Shown: positions 36,538-44,872 of the stretch, piece after piece | Layout of the letters: the number at the start of each line of letters is the position of its first letter | How positions within the stretch are numbered: the first letter of the stretch is position 1 | From: Polaromonas sp. A23 | GTDB lineage: Bacteria; Pseudomonadota; Gammaproteobacteria; Burkholderiales; Burkholderiaceae_C | NCBI RefSeq assembly: GCF_002001015.1 | Contig: NZ_MUNO01000006.1 | Location: forward strand, 62,001-126,000 | Length of the DNA: 64,000 bases | Reading direction: 5' to 3' | Made by a program: the position numbers and the translations under genes | The notes under the pieces: generated by a model | Seen by the model: the letters and a program-made list of their open reading frames with translations, nothing else | Told to the model about the DNA's origin: nothing | The model's database searches: none

Positions 36538-38031
36538 ATGCTCCTGAATCCCTTCTTCTGCCGGCTGGTGGCCGTGGCCGTACTCGGCCTGGCCCCGGGC
36601 TGGTCGCTGGCCCAGAAGGCAGCGCGCGCGCCCAAGCCCGCCCTGCCACCCGCCATCGCCAAGGCGCTGGTGCGCGCCCAGGTGCCGCTAGATGCCGTGA
36701 CCCTGCTGGTGGTGGACGCCACCAGCGTGCAACCGCCGCGCCTGAACCACCGCAGCGCAGTACCCATGAACCCGGCATCGGTCATGAAACTGGTGACGAC
36801 CTACGCCGCGCTGGACGTGCTGGGACCCACTTACACGTGGAACACGCGCGTGCTGATGGACGGCCAGGTGTCAGACGGCATCCTGCACGGCAACCTGGTG
36901 GTGCGCGGCGGGGGCGACCCAAAAATGGTGGTTGAACGCCTGCAGGCCTTGCTGGGGCAAGTGCAGGCCAGCGGCGTGAAGGTGATTCGCGGCGACATCG
37001 TGCTGGACCGCAGCGCCTTCCAGGTACCGCTGACTGATGCGGGAGAATTCGACGGCGAGCCGCTGCGGCCCTACAACGCGCGGCCTGACGCGCTGCTGAT
37101 CAACTTCAAGTCGCTCGTGTTTCGTTTCACCCCCGACCCTTTGAACCACCGCGCGCTGGTGCAGACCGAGCCGCCCATGGCAGGCCTGATGGTGGATGAA
37201 AGCGTGCCCATGATTCGCGTGGCTCGCTGCGGCGACTGGCGCAGCGAGCTGCGGGCCAGCGTGGAGAACCCCAACCGCATTCAGTTTGCCGGTACTTATT
37301 CCTCGGCCTGCGGCGAACGCGTCTGGCCCACCGCCTATGCAGAGCCCGACACCTTTGCAGCGCGCGCCATTGAAGGTTCGTGGCGCGCACTCGGCGGTCT
37401 GCTGACGGGCAGCGTGCGCGATACCAGTGCTGGTGAACTGGCGGTGCTGCGTGCCCGCGGTACGCTGTCCGGCGAGAAGGCGCCGCTGCGTCTGGACGCG
37501 CCTTCCCTGCCGCTGCGCGAGATCGTGCGCGACGTCAACAAATTCTCCAACAACGTGATGGCCCAGCACCTGTTCCTCACGCTGGGCCGCAACGCCCAGC
37601 CCGGCGACAACCCACAAGGCACGCCCGAGGCCGGCCGGGCCGCGCTGGCCGCGTGGTGGAAAAAAGTATTGCCGCGACAGGATGCACCGGTGATGGACAA
37701 CGGCTCCGGCCTGAGCCGCATCGAACGCATCAGCGCTGTCAGCCTGGCTGCCATGCTGCAAAGCGCCGCACAAAGCCGTGTGGCGCAGGACCTGCTTGAC
37801 TCACTGCCTGTGGCGGGCGTGGACGCCACCATGCGTGAGCGCGCCAAGCCTGTCACCGGGCAGGCTTTCATGAAGACCGGCTCACTGCGCGACGTGACTG
37901 CCGTGGCCGGTTATGCCAACGGCGTAAGCGGCGCGCGTTACATCGTGGTCGGAATGGTGAACCATCCGAATGCGGGGGCTGCGCGGCCTGCGCTGGATGC
38001 CTTGATTCAGTGGGCGGTGCAGGAGCGCTGA
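36538..38031 (+). CDS. dacB: D-alanyl-D-alanine carboxypeptidase/endopeptidase, PBP4 type
   Basis: A 497-residue periplasmic enzyme of the S13 family that trims peptidoglycan stem peptides and cross-links. Signal peptide residues 1-25 (ending SLAQ). Active-site motifs: SxxK in NPASVMKLVT (about residue 80), SxN in VNKFSNNVMAQ and KTG in AFMKTGSLRDVTAVAGY. The large insert between SxxK and SxN is typical of PBP4. It starts without a visible ribosome site and ends in a convergent arrangement with the DUF1631 gene. Confidence 0.92.
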   Translation: MLLNPFFCRLVAVAVLGLAPGWSLAQKAARAPKPALPPAIAKALVRAQVPLDAVTLLVVDATSVQPPRLNHRSAVPMNPASVMKLVTTYAALDVLGPTYTWNTRVLMDGQVSDGILHGNLVVRGGGDPKMVVERLQALLGQVQASGVKVIRGDIVLDRSAFQVPLTDAGEFDGEPLRPYNARPDALLINFKSLVFRFTPDPLNHRALVQTEPPMAGLMVDESVPMIRVARCGDWRSELRASVENPNRIQFAGTYSSACGERVWPTAYAEPDTFAARAIEGSWRALGGLLTGSVRDTSAGELAVLRARGTLSGEKAPLRLDAPSLPLREIVRDVNKFSNNVMAQHLFLTLGRNAQPGDNPQGTPEAGRAALAAWWKKVLPRQDAPVMDNGSGLSRIERISAVSLAAMLQSAAQSRVAQDLLDSLPVAGVDATMRERAKPVTGQAFMKTGSLRDVTAVAGYANGVSGARYIVVGMVNHPNAGAARPALDALIQWAVQER

Positions 38032-38096
38032 CGGCCGCGTGATGCCGCTAATCTGAAAGAAAACGCTGAATCGAGAAGGCCAAGCAACCCAAGAGT

Positions 38097-38158
38097 CTGG
38101 GCGGCAGAAGGCGTCGAAGCGAAAAGCAGCCCTGGCGAGGACAGTTTTTGCCGCCCAG
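38097..38158. repeat. Long-loop inverted repeat between convergent genes
   Basis: CTGGGCGGCA (38097-38106) and TGCCGCCCAG (38149-38158) are exact complements with a 42-nt loop, between the ends of dacB and the DUF1631 gene. A TTTTT lies inside the right arm's flank. It may be a bidirectional 3' structure. Confidence 0.45.
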
Positions 38159-38162
38159 GCTC

Positions 38163-40751
38163 CTAGGCAGCACTTCCCTCTGCATCCGCAGGCGCCGCCT
38201 CCCTGACCAGGTTGTCCAGCGCATGCGCCACCACGCCATGGGTTTCGACGGGTCGCAACAGGTTGTCCTTGATCAGGCGTTCACAGCTGCGCTTGGTCAT
38301 CGAGTGCGGCTGGCCGCCGTGGCTGACGAACATGAACAGGGTGCCGCGGTTGCTGGCCCAGATCAGCTGCGCGCGCAGCCAGCGACGCTTGGAGTAAAGG
38401 TCTACCCAGCTGCCTTCGCGCAAATCCATCAGAATATCTTCAGGCTTGCGTTGCTCGTCGCCTGCTGCGCGGGTTTGCTCGTCCTCATCGTCTTCATCAC
38501 CCGAAATCGTGGTCGCCTGTTCGTCGTCGGGCGTGGGGCTCAACTCGGCCGGCCCCGAGGGCATGGTGTCTTCAAACCCGGCGTGATCCAACTCTTGGGG
38601 CGCGAGCCAGGGTTGCCCCGCGGCCTTGGCTTTGCGCTGTTCCGGGGTGGCGGGCAGGATGTCGCTCAGGTCAGGTGTCTCGGGTTCGGCCAGCTCGACT
38701 TCCAGTGGCGCCTGATCCGATTCGACGGCGTCGCGCCGGCTGCGAACGCGGCGCAGCTTGAGCACCGGGCGATGGAGTTTTTCGATGGCACTGAAAAACG
38801 CTTCAGTTTCGCGCGGGTCCAGCCCCAGAGACGCCAGGCCTTCATGCAGTTTGCCCAGCAGGCCGGGAATCATGGTGATCAGTTTGCCCGGGCGCTTGAG
38901 CGTCACCTCGCGCTTGACGCTCCACAGCAGATCGGTGACCAGCGAGCCGTAGCCTTCGGGGTCGATCTGGCGCGCGGTGTCGGTCAGCCGCGCATGCGCC
39001 ATGACCAGCGCCCACGGACCGAACAGGAAGTCCAGCACCACCCCCGGAACATTGTCCAGGTCGGCGCGCAAACTCATGTCGAAGGCGATCTGGTCGGCCT
39101 GCGCCTGCCGCTCCTCAGCGAATTGCATGGTCTGCCGGATGTTGCTTCGCTGTGCCTGCTCATGCTGGTCCTGTTCGTCCCACAGGTTCTGCAGGTCCGT
39201 CAGCGCGGCCCCGAAAGGCCTGGCATCCTCAATCTCCAGCGCATTGAGCGTATTGAAAGCCTCGGTGACCGAGTGAAAAAAAATGTCGAACTCGGGGCTG
39301 CGCTCATCGTTGTATTTGAAGCTGCGCTGCGCCACTCGTTCCATGAGGCGCCGGCCGGGGTGGTTTTCTTCGCTGAAAAAACGCGAGTCCACCATGGCCA
39401 AACGCAGCAGCGATGGCTCCAGTGCCACGATGGCCTCGCGCACCGGGACCAGCAGTCGCGGATCCTGCGCAACCTGGTTAACCAGTTTCTTCACCACTTC
39501 CATGCCCAGCACCTGGCCGACATGGGTGGCGTCTTTTTTCAGCTGGGTGCGCACCAGTGCCCGCTCGCGGGCCCGTCCGTACACGCCCCAGACCTGCGAG
39601 CTGAGCTGGCTCAGCACGTCAACAATACGCGAAGGGCCGCCAGACCCAGGCCCGTTTTCCCAGGTATCAGGCTCTTCCCAGGCGTCGGTGGCTGGCAGCG
39701 TGTGACGACGCGGGTCGCTTCGGGTGCCGTGGTAGCTGTGATCGGCATCGCCGCTTTCCTGGTGCTCTCCCGCCTGCAGCGGCGCCTGCGCCGAATCAGG
39801 GGTGGCCTTCAGAGCGATCAACTCTTCTTCGATGGTTGCGTAGTAGGAGGGGGCCAGACCGTGGTTGGCATTGCTGCCGCCACGGAACAAAAAGTCCTGG
39901 AACAGCGCGTCCTTGATTTCGTAATTGGACAGGTCCGCATACTGGGAAGGGGTCCGGGGGAGCGGCTCGTCCGAAACGTAACCTCCCGGGCCGGTTGGGG
40001 CACCGTCACCGGTTTCACCCGGCCCGCCGCTGGCAGGTCTTCCCATTGCGGCACTTGCCTGGGTCGGCTTTCTCTCGTTGCCGGCAGGCGTTTGCAGTAC
40101 CCGGTAGCTGGCCGCCCGCACCTGGGCCAGCTCCAGCATGTTGACCAACTGCTCGTAGACCCGCTTGAGTTCCCGTCCGAGCGGCTCGGCCAGATGCTTT
40201 ACCCACAGGGCACCGACGCCGGGCGCCGCCGGCGTGGCAGCCAGCAGGGCGCGCAGCGCTTGTACATACACTTCGGGCCGAACCGGATTGGCCTCGGGAC
40301 TGACGTTGACCAGACCCTGTGCCGAGCTCATCAAACCATCGAGTTCGGCCAGAACCTGCTCAACGACAGGCGCGACCTGTTGCATCAGTCGTGAAGACTC
40401 GATGCCTGCCTCGACCTGGGTGTCATCGACGAGCGAAAACAAGTCGGCCCCCGCCAGCGCGAGGGCGGCCGGCCGGGAAGTGGACATTACTTTGACCTTG
40501 GGGGTGGCGGAAGCCGCGGCATTGAAGGCCTGCGAAAGGTCTGCCGCATATTGCTGGCACCAGCTGCCCTTGAGTCTCACCAGCTCGCGCCAGGCCTGGC
40601 CCAGCTCGTCCCGCTCGACCGCCTTCATGCTTTGGGTTTCCGCCACCTGCAACGCCGACACGGCGTGGTCAATACAGCGTTCAAGCGCAGGTTTACCCGC
40701 CTTGGCGGCTTCCTGGAGACATCGCTGAAAAACGTCGGCTTGCAGTGCCAT
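38163..40751 (-). CDS. DUF1631-family protein, large and uncharacterised
   Basis: A ~862-residue cytoplasmic protein with no signal peptide or membrane helix. The N-terminal FQRCLQEAAKAGKPALERCIDHAVSALQVAE and the C-terminal SWVDLYSKRRWLRAQLIWASNRGTLFMFVSHGGQPHSMTKRSCERLI region are hallmarks of DUF1631, found in betaproteobacteria and gammaproteobacteria. The C-terminal part recalls PilZ-like folds. In between are long charged, helix-forming stretches and two low-complexity linkers. Function unknown; a c-di-GMP or motility link is only suspected. The ATG at 40751 was chosen over a TTG at 40766; neither has a ribosome site on the coding strand. Confidence 0.82.
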   Translation of the reverse strand: MALQADVFQRCLQEAAKAGKPALERCIDHAVSALQVAETQSMKAVERDELGQAWRELVRLKGSWCQQYAADLSQAFNAAASATPKVKVMSTSRPAALALAGADLFSLVDDTQVEAGIESSRLMQQVAPVVEQVLAELDGLMSSAQGLVNVSPEANPVRPEVYVQALRALLAATPAAPGVGALWVKHLAEPLGRELKRVYEQLVNMLELAQVRAASYRVLQTPAGNERKPTQASAAMGRPASGGPGETGDGAPTGPGGYVSDEPLPRTPSQYADLSNYEIKDALFQDFLFRGGSNANHGLAPSYYATIEEELIALKATPDSAQAPLQAGEHQESGDADHSYHGTRSDPRRHTLPATDAWEEPDTWENGPGSGGPSRIVDVLSQLSSQVWGVYGRARERALVRTQLKKDATHVGQVLGMEVVKKLVNQVAQDPRLLVPVREAIVALEPSLLRLAMVDSRFFSEENHPGRRLMERVAQRSFKYNDERSPEFDIFFHSVTEAFNTLNALEIEDARPFGAALTDLQNLWDEQDQHEQAQRSNIRQTMQFAEERQAQADQIAFDMSLRADLDNVPGVVLDFLFGPWALVMAHARLTDTARQIDPEGYGSLVTDLLWSVKREVTLKRPGKLITMIPGLLGKLHEGLASLGLDPRETEAFFSAIEKLHRPVLKLRRVRSRRDAVESDQAPLEVELAEPETPDLSDILPATPEQRKAKAAGQPWLAPQELDHAGFEDTMPSGPAELSPTPDDEQATTISGDEDDEDEQTRAAGDEQRKPEDILMDLREGSWVDLYSKRRWLRAQLIWASNRGTLFMFVSHGGQPHSMTKRSCERLIKDNLLRPVETHGVVAHALDNLVREAAPADAEGSAA

Positions 40752-40978
40752 ATAGAAAGGAGGCAATCAAAAACAGAAGTGGAAACGCGTCAAGTTAATT
40801 TTTTGGGAAAAAATTCCGCCGGGACCGACCTTGAAGTGTGGTCTGAACCCGCTCTCGGGTGCCGAAAATCCAGAAGTATCTTGTAACTATTTCTAACTAA
40901 GAGCGCATCAAAAAAACGCTTCTTACATTCGCGGGCAGCGCGGAACCGGGTGTGGCGAGCTATTGCGCCGTGGTGTGA

Positions 40979-41000
40979 ATCATCCTGACAGCAGGATGAT
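40979..41000. repeat. Perfect 9-bp hairpin
   Basis: ATCATCCTG (40979-40987), loop ACAG, CAGGATGAT (40992-41000). It directly precedes the diverged family A repeat. Confidence 0.6.
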
Positions 41001-41002
41001 AT

Positions 41003-41052
41003 GGGTTATTTGCCCTTATTTAATGGGCACTACACGCTATATATTTTGTAGC
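41003..41052 (+). repeat. Diverged double mini-hairpin repeat (family A), copy 8
   Basis: GCCCTT-N7-GGGC-N7-GCTAT-N8-TAGC: block spacings identical to copy 4 (28202-28257) although most other bases differ. Conservation of the paired blocks and their spacing is what identifies it. Confidence 0.55.
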
Positions 41053-41121
41053 ATTGAAAATTTCTAGGCACAGCAAACCTCCGTGCAGGCCGCACGCATG
41101 GGGTCTCCTCCTCGGGTGGCC

Positions 41122-41168
41122 CAAAAAGACGAGAGCCACAACAAACCGTTGCAGTTTGCCGTGGCTCT
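41122..41168 (-). terminator. Terminator-like hairpin on the minus strand
   Basis: Minus-strand AGAGCCAC...GTGGCTCT (41161-41168 with 41132-41139) encloses a second AAAC/GTTT pairing, and the RNA then runs into GTCTTTTTGG. No gene is known upstream on that strand, so the transcript it would end is unidentified. Confidence 0.4.
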
Positions 41169-41240
41169 TCCGAATGTAAAGATCGGAGCGGGGGATGCAT
41201 GGGGTCCCATGGGTGCGAGGTGACGGGGTCAGCATGTCGT

Positions 41241-41254
41241 GGGTAGCGTTAACA
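41241..41254. promoter_or_regulatory. Imperfect LacI-type operator
   Basis: GGGTAGCGTTAACA differs from the palindrome at 42342-42355 at three positions. It ends 7 bp before the GTG start of the LacI gene, suggesting autorepression. Confidence 0.5.
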
Positions 41255-41261
41255 TCTGCGC

Positions 41262-42305
41262 GTGGAAACGCCACCATCCAGCCGTAAAAAGAACAGCCGC
41301 GCCGCCCGTCCGGGCACAGGCGGCATCACCTTGGCCGACGTGGCCCGGCTGGCCGGCGTTTCAGCCATCACGGTTTCGCGGGTGCTGAACACGCCGGCGG
41401 CTGTCTCGCCGCACACCCTGGAGCGGGTGCGTGGCGCGATTTCGCGCAGCGGCTATGTGCCCAACCTGGTGGCCGGTGGCCTGGCATCCAACCGCAGCCG
41501 GTTGGTGGCGGCGCTGGTGCCCACCATCGCCGGGCCGGTTTTCCTGGAAACCATACAGGCGCTAACCGACGCGCTGGCCGAGGCCGGCTGCCAGCTGATG
41601 CTGGGGCAAAGCGGCTACACCGGGCTGCGTGAGGATGCACTTATTGACGCCATCGTTGGCCGCCGGCCCGACGGCATTGTGCTGACCGGCATCATGCATT
41701 CGGCCGAGGCACGACGCAAGCTGCTGGCCTGCGGCATTCCGGTGGTTGAAACCTGGGACCTCACCCCCACGCCGATCGACATGATTGTCGGGTTCTCTCA
41801 CGAGAAAATTGGCCGCGCGGTGGCCGACTTCATCCATGAGCAGGGTCATCGCCACCCTGCCATCGTGACTGCAGACGACCACCGCGCCGGCCTGCGCCGG
41901 GCCGGCTTCGAGCAGCGCTTGCGCGAACTGGGCTTCGGCGCCCTGCCAGCCTGCGTGGTGCCTGCACCCTCGTCACTGGGCAATGGGCGCGCCGGCTGGG
42001 CAGAGCTGCGCAGGCAGGACCAGCACATTGATGTAGTTGTCTGCAGCTCCGACATGCTGGCCCATGGCGTGATGACCGAAGTGCAAGCTGCCGGTATGGC
42101 CGTGCCGGACGACGTGGCGGTGATGGGTTTTGGCGACATGCCATTTGCCAGTCACACCCATCCACCCCTCAGCACGGTGCGAGTCGACGGCGCTGAAATT
42201 GGCCGCCAGGCGGCGCGTTTCATCCTCGACCGGGTCGAAAACCGAGATCCCGGCCCCAAGGTCCGTGACCTCGGGTTTTCCATAGTCAAAAGAGCCAGCG
42301 TCTAG
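41262..42305 (+). CDS. LacI-family repressor (GntR-like)
   Basis: A 347-residue regulator: a basic N-terminal extension, then the LacI helix-turn-helix ITLADVARLAGVSAITVSRVLN (residues ~22-43) with hinge helix, and a periplasmic-binding-protein-like effector domain with the GFGDMPFA motif typical of gluconate-type repressors. It starts at GTG 41262. Operator-like palindromes flank the gene, and the Bug protein and glucarate dehydratase follow in the same direction, so hexarate-responsive control of that unit is the likely role (inference). Confidence 0.9.
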   Translation: METPPSSRKKNSRAARPGTGGITLADVARLAGVSAITVSRVLNTPAAVSPHTLERVRGAISRSGYVPNLVAGGLASNRSRLVAALVPTIAGPVFLETIQALTDALAEAGCQLMLGQSGYTGLREDALIDAIVGRRPDGIVLTGIMHSAEARRKLLACGIPVVETWDLTPTPIDMIVGFSHEKIGRAVADFIHEQGHRHPAIVTADDHRAGLRRAGFEQRLRELGFGALPACVVPAPSSLGNGRAGWAELRRQDQHIDVVVCSSDMLAHGVMTEVQAAGMAVPDDVAVMGFGDMPFASHTHPPLSTVRVDGAEIGRQAARFILDRVENRDPGPKVRDLGFSIVKRASV

Positions 42306-42341
42306 CTTGACGACTACTCCGTCGCACCGTTAACATCCATT

Positions 42342-42355
42342 TGTTAGCGCTAACA
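42342..42355. promoter_or_regulatory. Perfect 14-bp palindromic operator
   Basis: TGTTAGCGCTAACA is fully self-complementary, with the central CG typical of LacI/GalR operators. It lies 78 bp before the Bug start and 36 bp after the repressor stop. A nearby half-site GTTAACAT occurs at 42329-42336. Confidence 0.75.
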
Positions 42356-42433
42356 TTATGCGAGCATCAAAACCAATCTGCTGTCCATTCTTGTCAAAAA
42401 AGGGCGCGCCGCGCCTTTCCACTGGAGACTTCC

Positions 42434-43447
42434 ATGACCATCCGTCCTACCCGCCGTGCCGCCCTTCAGGGGTTGGCCGGTTTCAGCCTGGCGACCATGC
42501 TGCCCCTGCCGTTGCGCGCCCAGAGTACGTCACCGGCCACGCCCGGCTGGCCGACCAAACCCATCGCCTACATCGTGCCGTTCACACCCGGCGGTTCGAC
42601 CGATGTGATTGGCCGCACCCTGGCGCAGAAACTGAGCGAGGTACTGGGCCAGCCGGTTGTGGTGGACAACAAGCCCGGTGCCGCCGGTGCAGTCGGCGCC
42701 ACAGCGGCCGCCCGTGCCAAACCCGACGGCTACACGCTGTTCGGCGGCACCATCAGCACCCATGCCATCAACGCCAGCCTGTACAAAAACCTGCCCTATG
42801 ACCCGGTCAAGGACTTTGAACCGATCGCGCTGGTGGCCATGTTGCCCAACGTGCTAATCGTCAACCCCGAGCTCGGCGTCAACTCCGTAGCGGAGCTGGT
42901 AGCGCTGCTCAAGCGTGACCCTACAAAGCGCAGCTTCGCCTCATCGGGCGCGGGCACCTCCACTCACCTGGCCGGTGAAATGTTTGCCGACCTGATTGGC
43001 GTGCCGTTGACGCACATTGCCTACAAGGGCACGCCGCCGGCCATGATGGATGTCTCGTCCGGCCAGGTGCCTTTCATGTTCGACCAGATGACGGCCGCAG
43101 TCTCCTTGGTGCAGGCCGGCAAGCTCAAGCTGCTGGCCGTCACCACCGGCAAACGCATCGCGCTGGCGCCCCAGTTGCCGACCATGATGGAGTCCGGCGT
43201 GTCCAAATTCGAGATGTCCTCCTGGCAGGCTGTGTACGCCCCCAAGGGAACGCCCAAACCCATCGTGCAGCGCCTCAACGCCGAGATCGTCAAGATCCTG
43301 AAAATGCCGGACGTGGTGGCCAAGCTCAATGGCCAGCTCGGTATGGAAATCATCGGCAGCTCACCAGACGAACTCGCTGCGCACATGAAGTCCGAGATCG
43401 CCCGCTGGGCCGATCTGGTCAAAAAATCCGGAGCAACCGCCAGCTGA
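42434..43447 (+). CDS. Bug-family solute-binding protein of the hexarate unit
   Basis: A 337-residue periplasmic binding protein of the tripartite tricarboxylate transporter type. The export signal (residues 1-~30) carries paired arginines (TRRAALQG). Bug hallmarks: IAYIVPFTPGGSTDVIGR, VDNKPGAAGAVGA, GYTLFGGTIS, SSGAGTSTHLAGEMF. GGAG lies 6 nt before the ATG. It lies between a LacI repressor and glucarate dehydratase, which suggests that glucarate or a related aldaric acid is its ligand (inference). The membrane subunits are not in the window. Confidence 0.9.
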   Translation: MTIRPTRRAALQGLAGFSLATMLPLPLRAQSTSPATPGWPTKPIAYIVPFTPGGSTDVIGRTLAQKLSEVLGQPVVVDNKPGAAGAVGATAAARAKPDGYTLFGGTISTHAINASLYKNLPYDPVKDFEPIALVAMLPNVLIVNPELGVNSVAELVALLKRDPTKRSFASSGAGTSTHLAGEMFADLIGVPLTHIAYKGTPPAMMDVSSGQVPFMFDQMTAAVSLVQAGKLKLLAVTTGKRIALAPQLPTMMESGVSKFEMSSWQAVYAPKGTPKPIVQRLNAEIVKILKMPDVVAKLNGQLGMEIIGSSPDELAAHMKSEIARWADLVKKSGATAS

Positions 43448-43448
43448 C

Positions 43449-44732
43449 ATGAGAAAAGACATTCGAATCGCACAGGTGCGCATCACGCCAATTGCGTTCC
43501 GCGACGGCCCGCTTCTCAACGCCAGCGGCATCCACGAACCCTGGGCCCTGCGCAGCATTGTTGAAATCGAAACTTCGGACGGCCGGATCGGTATCGCCGA
43601 AACCTATGGCGATGAACCCATGGTCAAGGTGCTGGAGCAGGCCCGGGCATTGGTGATGGGGCTGTCACCGTTTGACTTGAACGTGATGGAAGAAAACGTG
43701 CGCGCCGCCATCAAACCGGGCCACAAGGCCGACGGCAGCGTGCAGTTCGAACTCGCGCCCGGCTCGCACACCGCCAAGAACGCCGACAAGGTCATCAGCA
43801 CGATGGAAGTTGCCATGCTTGACCTGCAGGGGCAGATTCTGGGCTTGCCCGTCTGCGACTTGCTCGGTGGTGCGGTGCGCGACGAGGTGCCTTACAGCGC
43901 CTACCTGTTCTACAAATACGCCGAGCACGCCGGCAAACCCTATGCGCCCGACGCCTGGGGCGAAGCCGTCACACCGGAGCAGGTGGTGAAGCAGGCGCAA
44001 CGCATGGTGGCGCTCTACGGTTTCAAGAGCATCAAGCTCAAGGGCGGCGTGTTTCCGCCGGCCGAAGAAATTGCCGCCATGAAAGCGCTGGCGAAAGCTT
44101 TCCCGGGTGTGCCCCTGCGGCTGGACCCAAATGCCAACTGGTCGCTGGAGACCAGCATCGCCGCGGCGAAGGAGCTTGACGACCTGCTGGAGTACTACGA
44201 AGACCCGGCGCCCGGCCAGGAAGCCATGGCCGAACTGGCGAAACATTGCCGCGCACCGCTGGCAACCAACATGTGTGTCACGACCATGGAAGAGTTCAAG
44301 CGCAATGCCACCACCCATGCGGTGAAGATATTGCTGTCAGACCACCACTACTGGGGCGGCCTGCGCGCCACCGCTTCCCTCGCGCGAATGTGTGATGTAT
44401 TCGGCATGGGCATGTCCATGCACTCCAATTCACACCTCGGCATCAGCTTGATGGCCATGACGCACGCCGCCGCCGCGATTCCCAACCTCACCTATGCCTG
44501 CGACACGCATTACCCGTGGCAAGAGGAAGAAGTCATCAAGGGCGGCCGCATAGCTTTTCATGAGGGTTCGGTCAAGGTGCCGACAGTGCCGGGTCTGGGC
44601 GTGGAGCTTGATCACGCGCAACTGGAAAAGCTGCACCAGCAGTACCTGGACTGCGGTGTGCGCAACCGCAATGATCTGGCGCAGATGCGCAAGTACGACC
44701 CGGGGTTTTCCGGCATCAGCCCGCGTTATTGA
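43449..44732 (+). CDS. gudD: Glucarate dehydratase
   Basis: A 427-residue enolase-superfamily enzyme that dehydrates D-glucarate or L-idarate to 5-keto-4-deoxyglucarate. Seen: FRDGPLLNASGIHEPWALRSIVEIET at the N-terminus, the catalytic KxK in FKSIKLKGGVFPP, the metal ligands in LRLDPNANW, YYEDPAPG and ATNMCV, the SDHHYWGG motif and the His-containing MSMHSNSHLGIS. Its ATG begins 1 bp after the stop of the Bug gene, so the two are one transcript. A strong terminator follows. Confidence 0.93.
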   Translation: MRKDIRIAQVRITPIAFRDGPLLNASGIHEPWALRSIVEIETSDGRIGIAETYGDEPMVKVLEQARALVMGLSPFDLNVMEENVRAAIKPGHKADGSVQFELAPGSHTAKNADKVISTMEVAMLDLQGQILGLPVCDLLGGAVRDEVPYSAYLFYKYAEHAGKPYAPDAWGEAVTPEQVVKQAQRMVALYGFKSIKLKGGVFPPAEEIAAMKALAKAFPGVPLRLDPNANWSLETSIAAAKELDDLLEYYEDPAPGQEAMAELAKHCRAPLATNMCVTTMEEFKRNATTHAVKILLSDHHYWGGLRATASLARMCDVFGMGMSMHSNSHLGISLMAMTHAAAAIPNLTYACDTHYPWQEEEVIKGGRIAFHEGSVKVPTVPGLGVELDHAQLEKLHQQYLDCGVRNRNDLAQMRKYDPGFSGISPRY

Positions 44733-44773
44733 AGCTGCGGCAGGACGCGGGGAGTTTTCGCTGGCGGAAACTC

Positions 44774-44809
44774 AAGCTTGGGGCGGCACTTGCCGCCCCA
44801 AGCTTTTTA
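44774..44809 (+). terminator. Rho-independent terminator after gudD
   Basis: A 15-bp perfect stem (44774-44788 with 44791-44805; AAGCTTGGGGCGGCA and its complement) followed by a T-run to 44808. It would also form on the opposite strand and may protect both convergent transcripts. Confidence 0.92.
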
Positions 44810-44824
44810 CCCAACTATATGTGC

Positions 44825-44872
44825 CATCAGCCCAATAAACACGGGCGCAAGCAGCTATTAATTTGGTAGCGC
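44825..44872 (+). repeat. Double mini-hairpin repeat (family A), copy 7
   Basis: ATCAGCCC, GCCC-N9-GGGC, GCTATTAATTTGGTAGC, ending GCGC directly next to the malate synthase stop codon at 44873. Confidence 0.75.

Larger units (their letters stand above)
40752..41261. other. 510-bp region without a supported gene
   Basis: Divergent promoter region between the DUF1631 gene and the LacI gene. It holds a 9-bp perfect hairpin (40979-41000), a diverged family A repeat (41003-41052), a second hairpin with a minus-strand T-tract (41122-41168) and an imperfect LacI operator (41241-41254). A plus-strand AAGGAGG at 40757-40763 is not followed by a start codon at a workable distance. Confidence 0.7.

Noticed and set aside
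38148-40394. 748-codon open frame on the plus strand opposite the DUF1631 gene
   Set aside because: The opposite strand encodes conserved DUF1631 segments; the plus frame gives His/Gln/Arg-rich sequence typical of antisense shadows.
40757-40886. Plus-strand AAGGAGG followed by a short open frame (GTG at 40779, ~35 codons)
   Set aside because: The spacing from the ribosome site to GTG is about 15 nt, and the peptide has no recognisable features.
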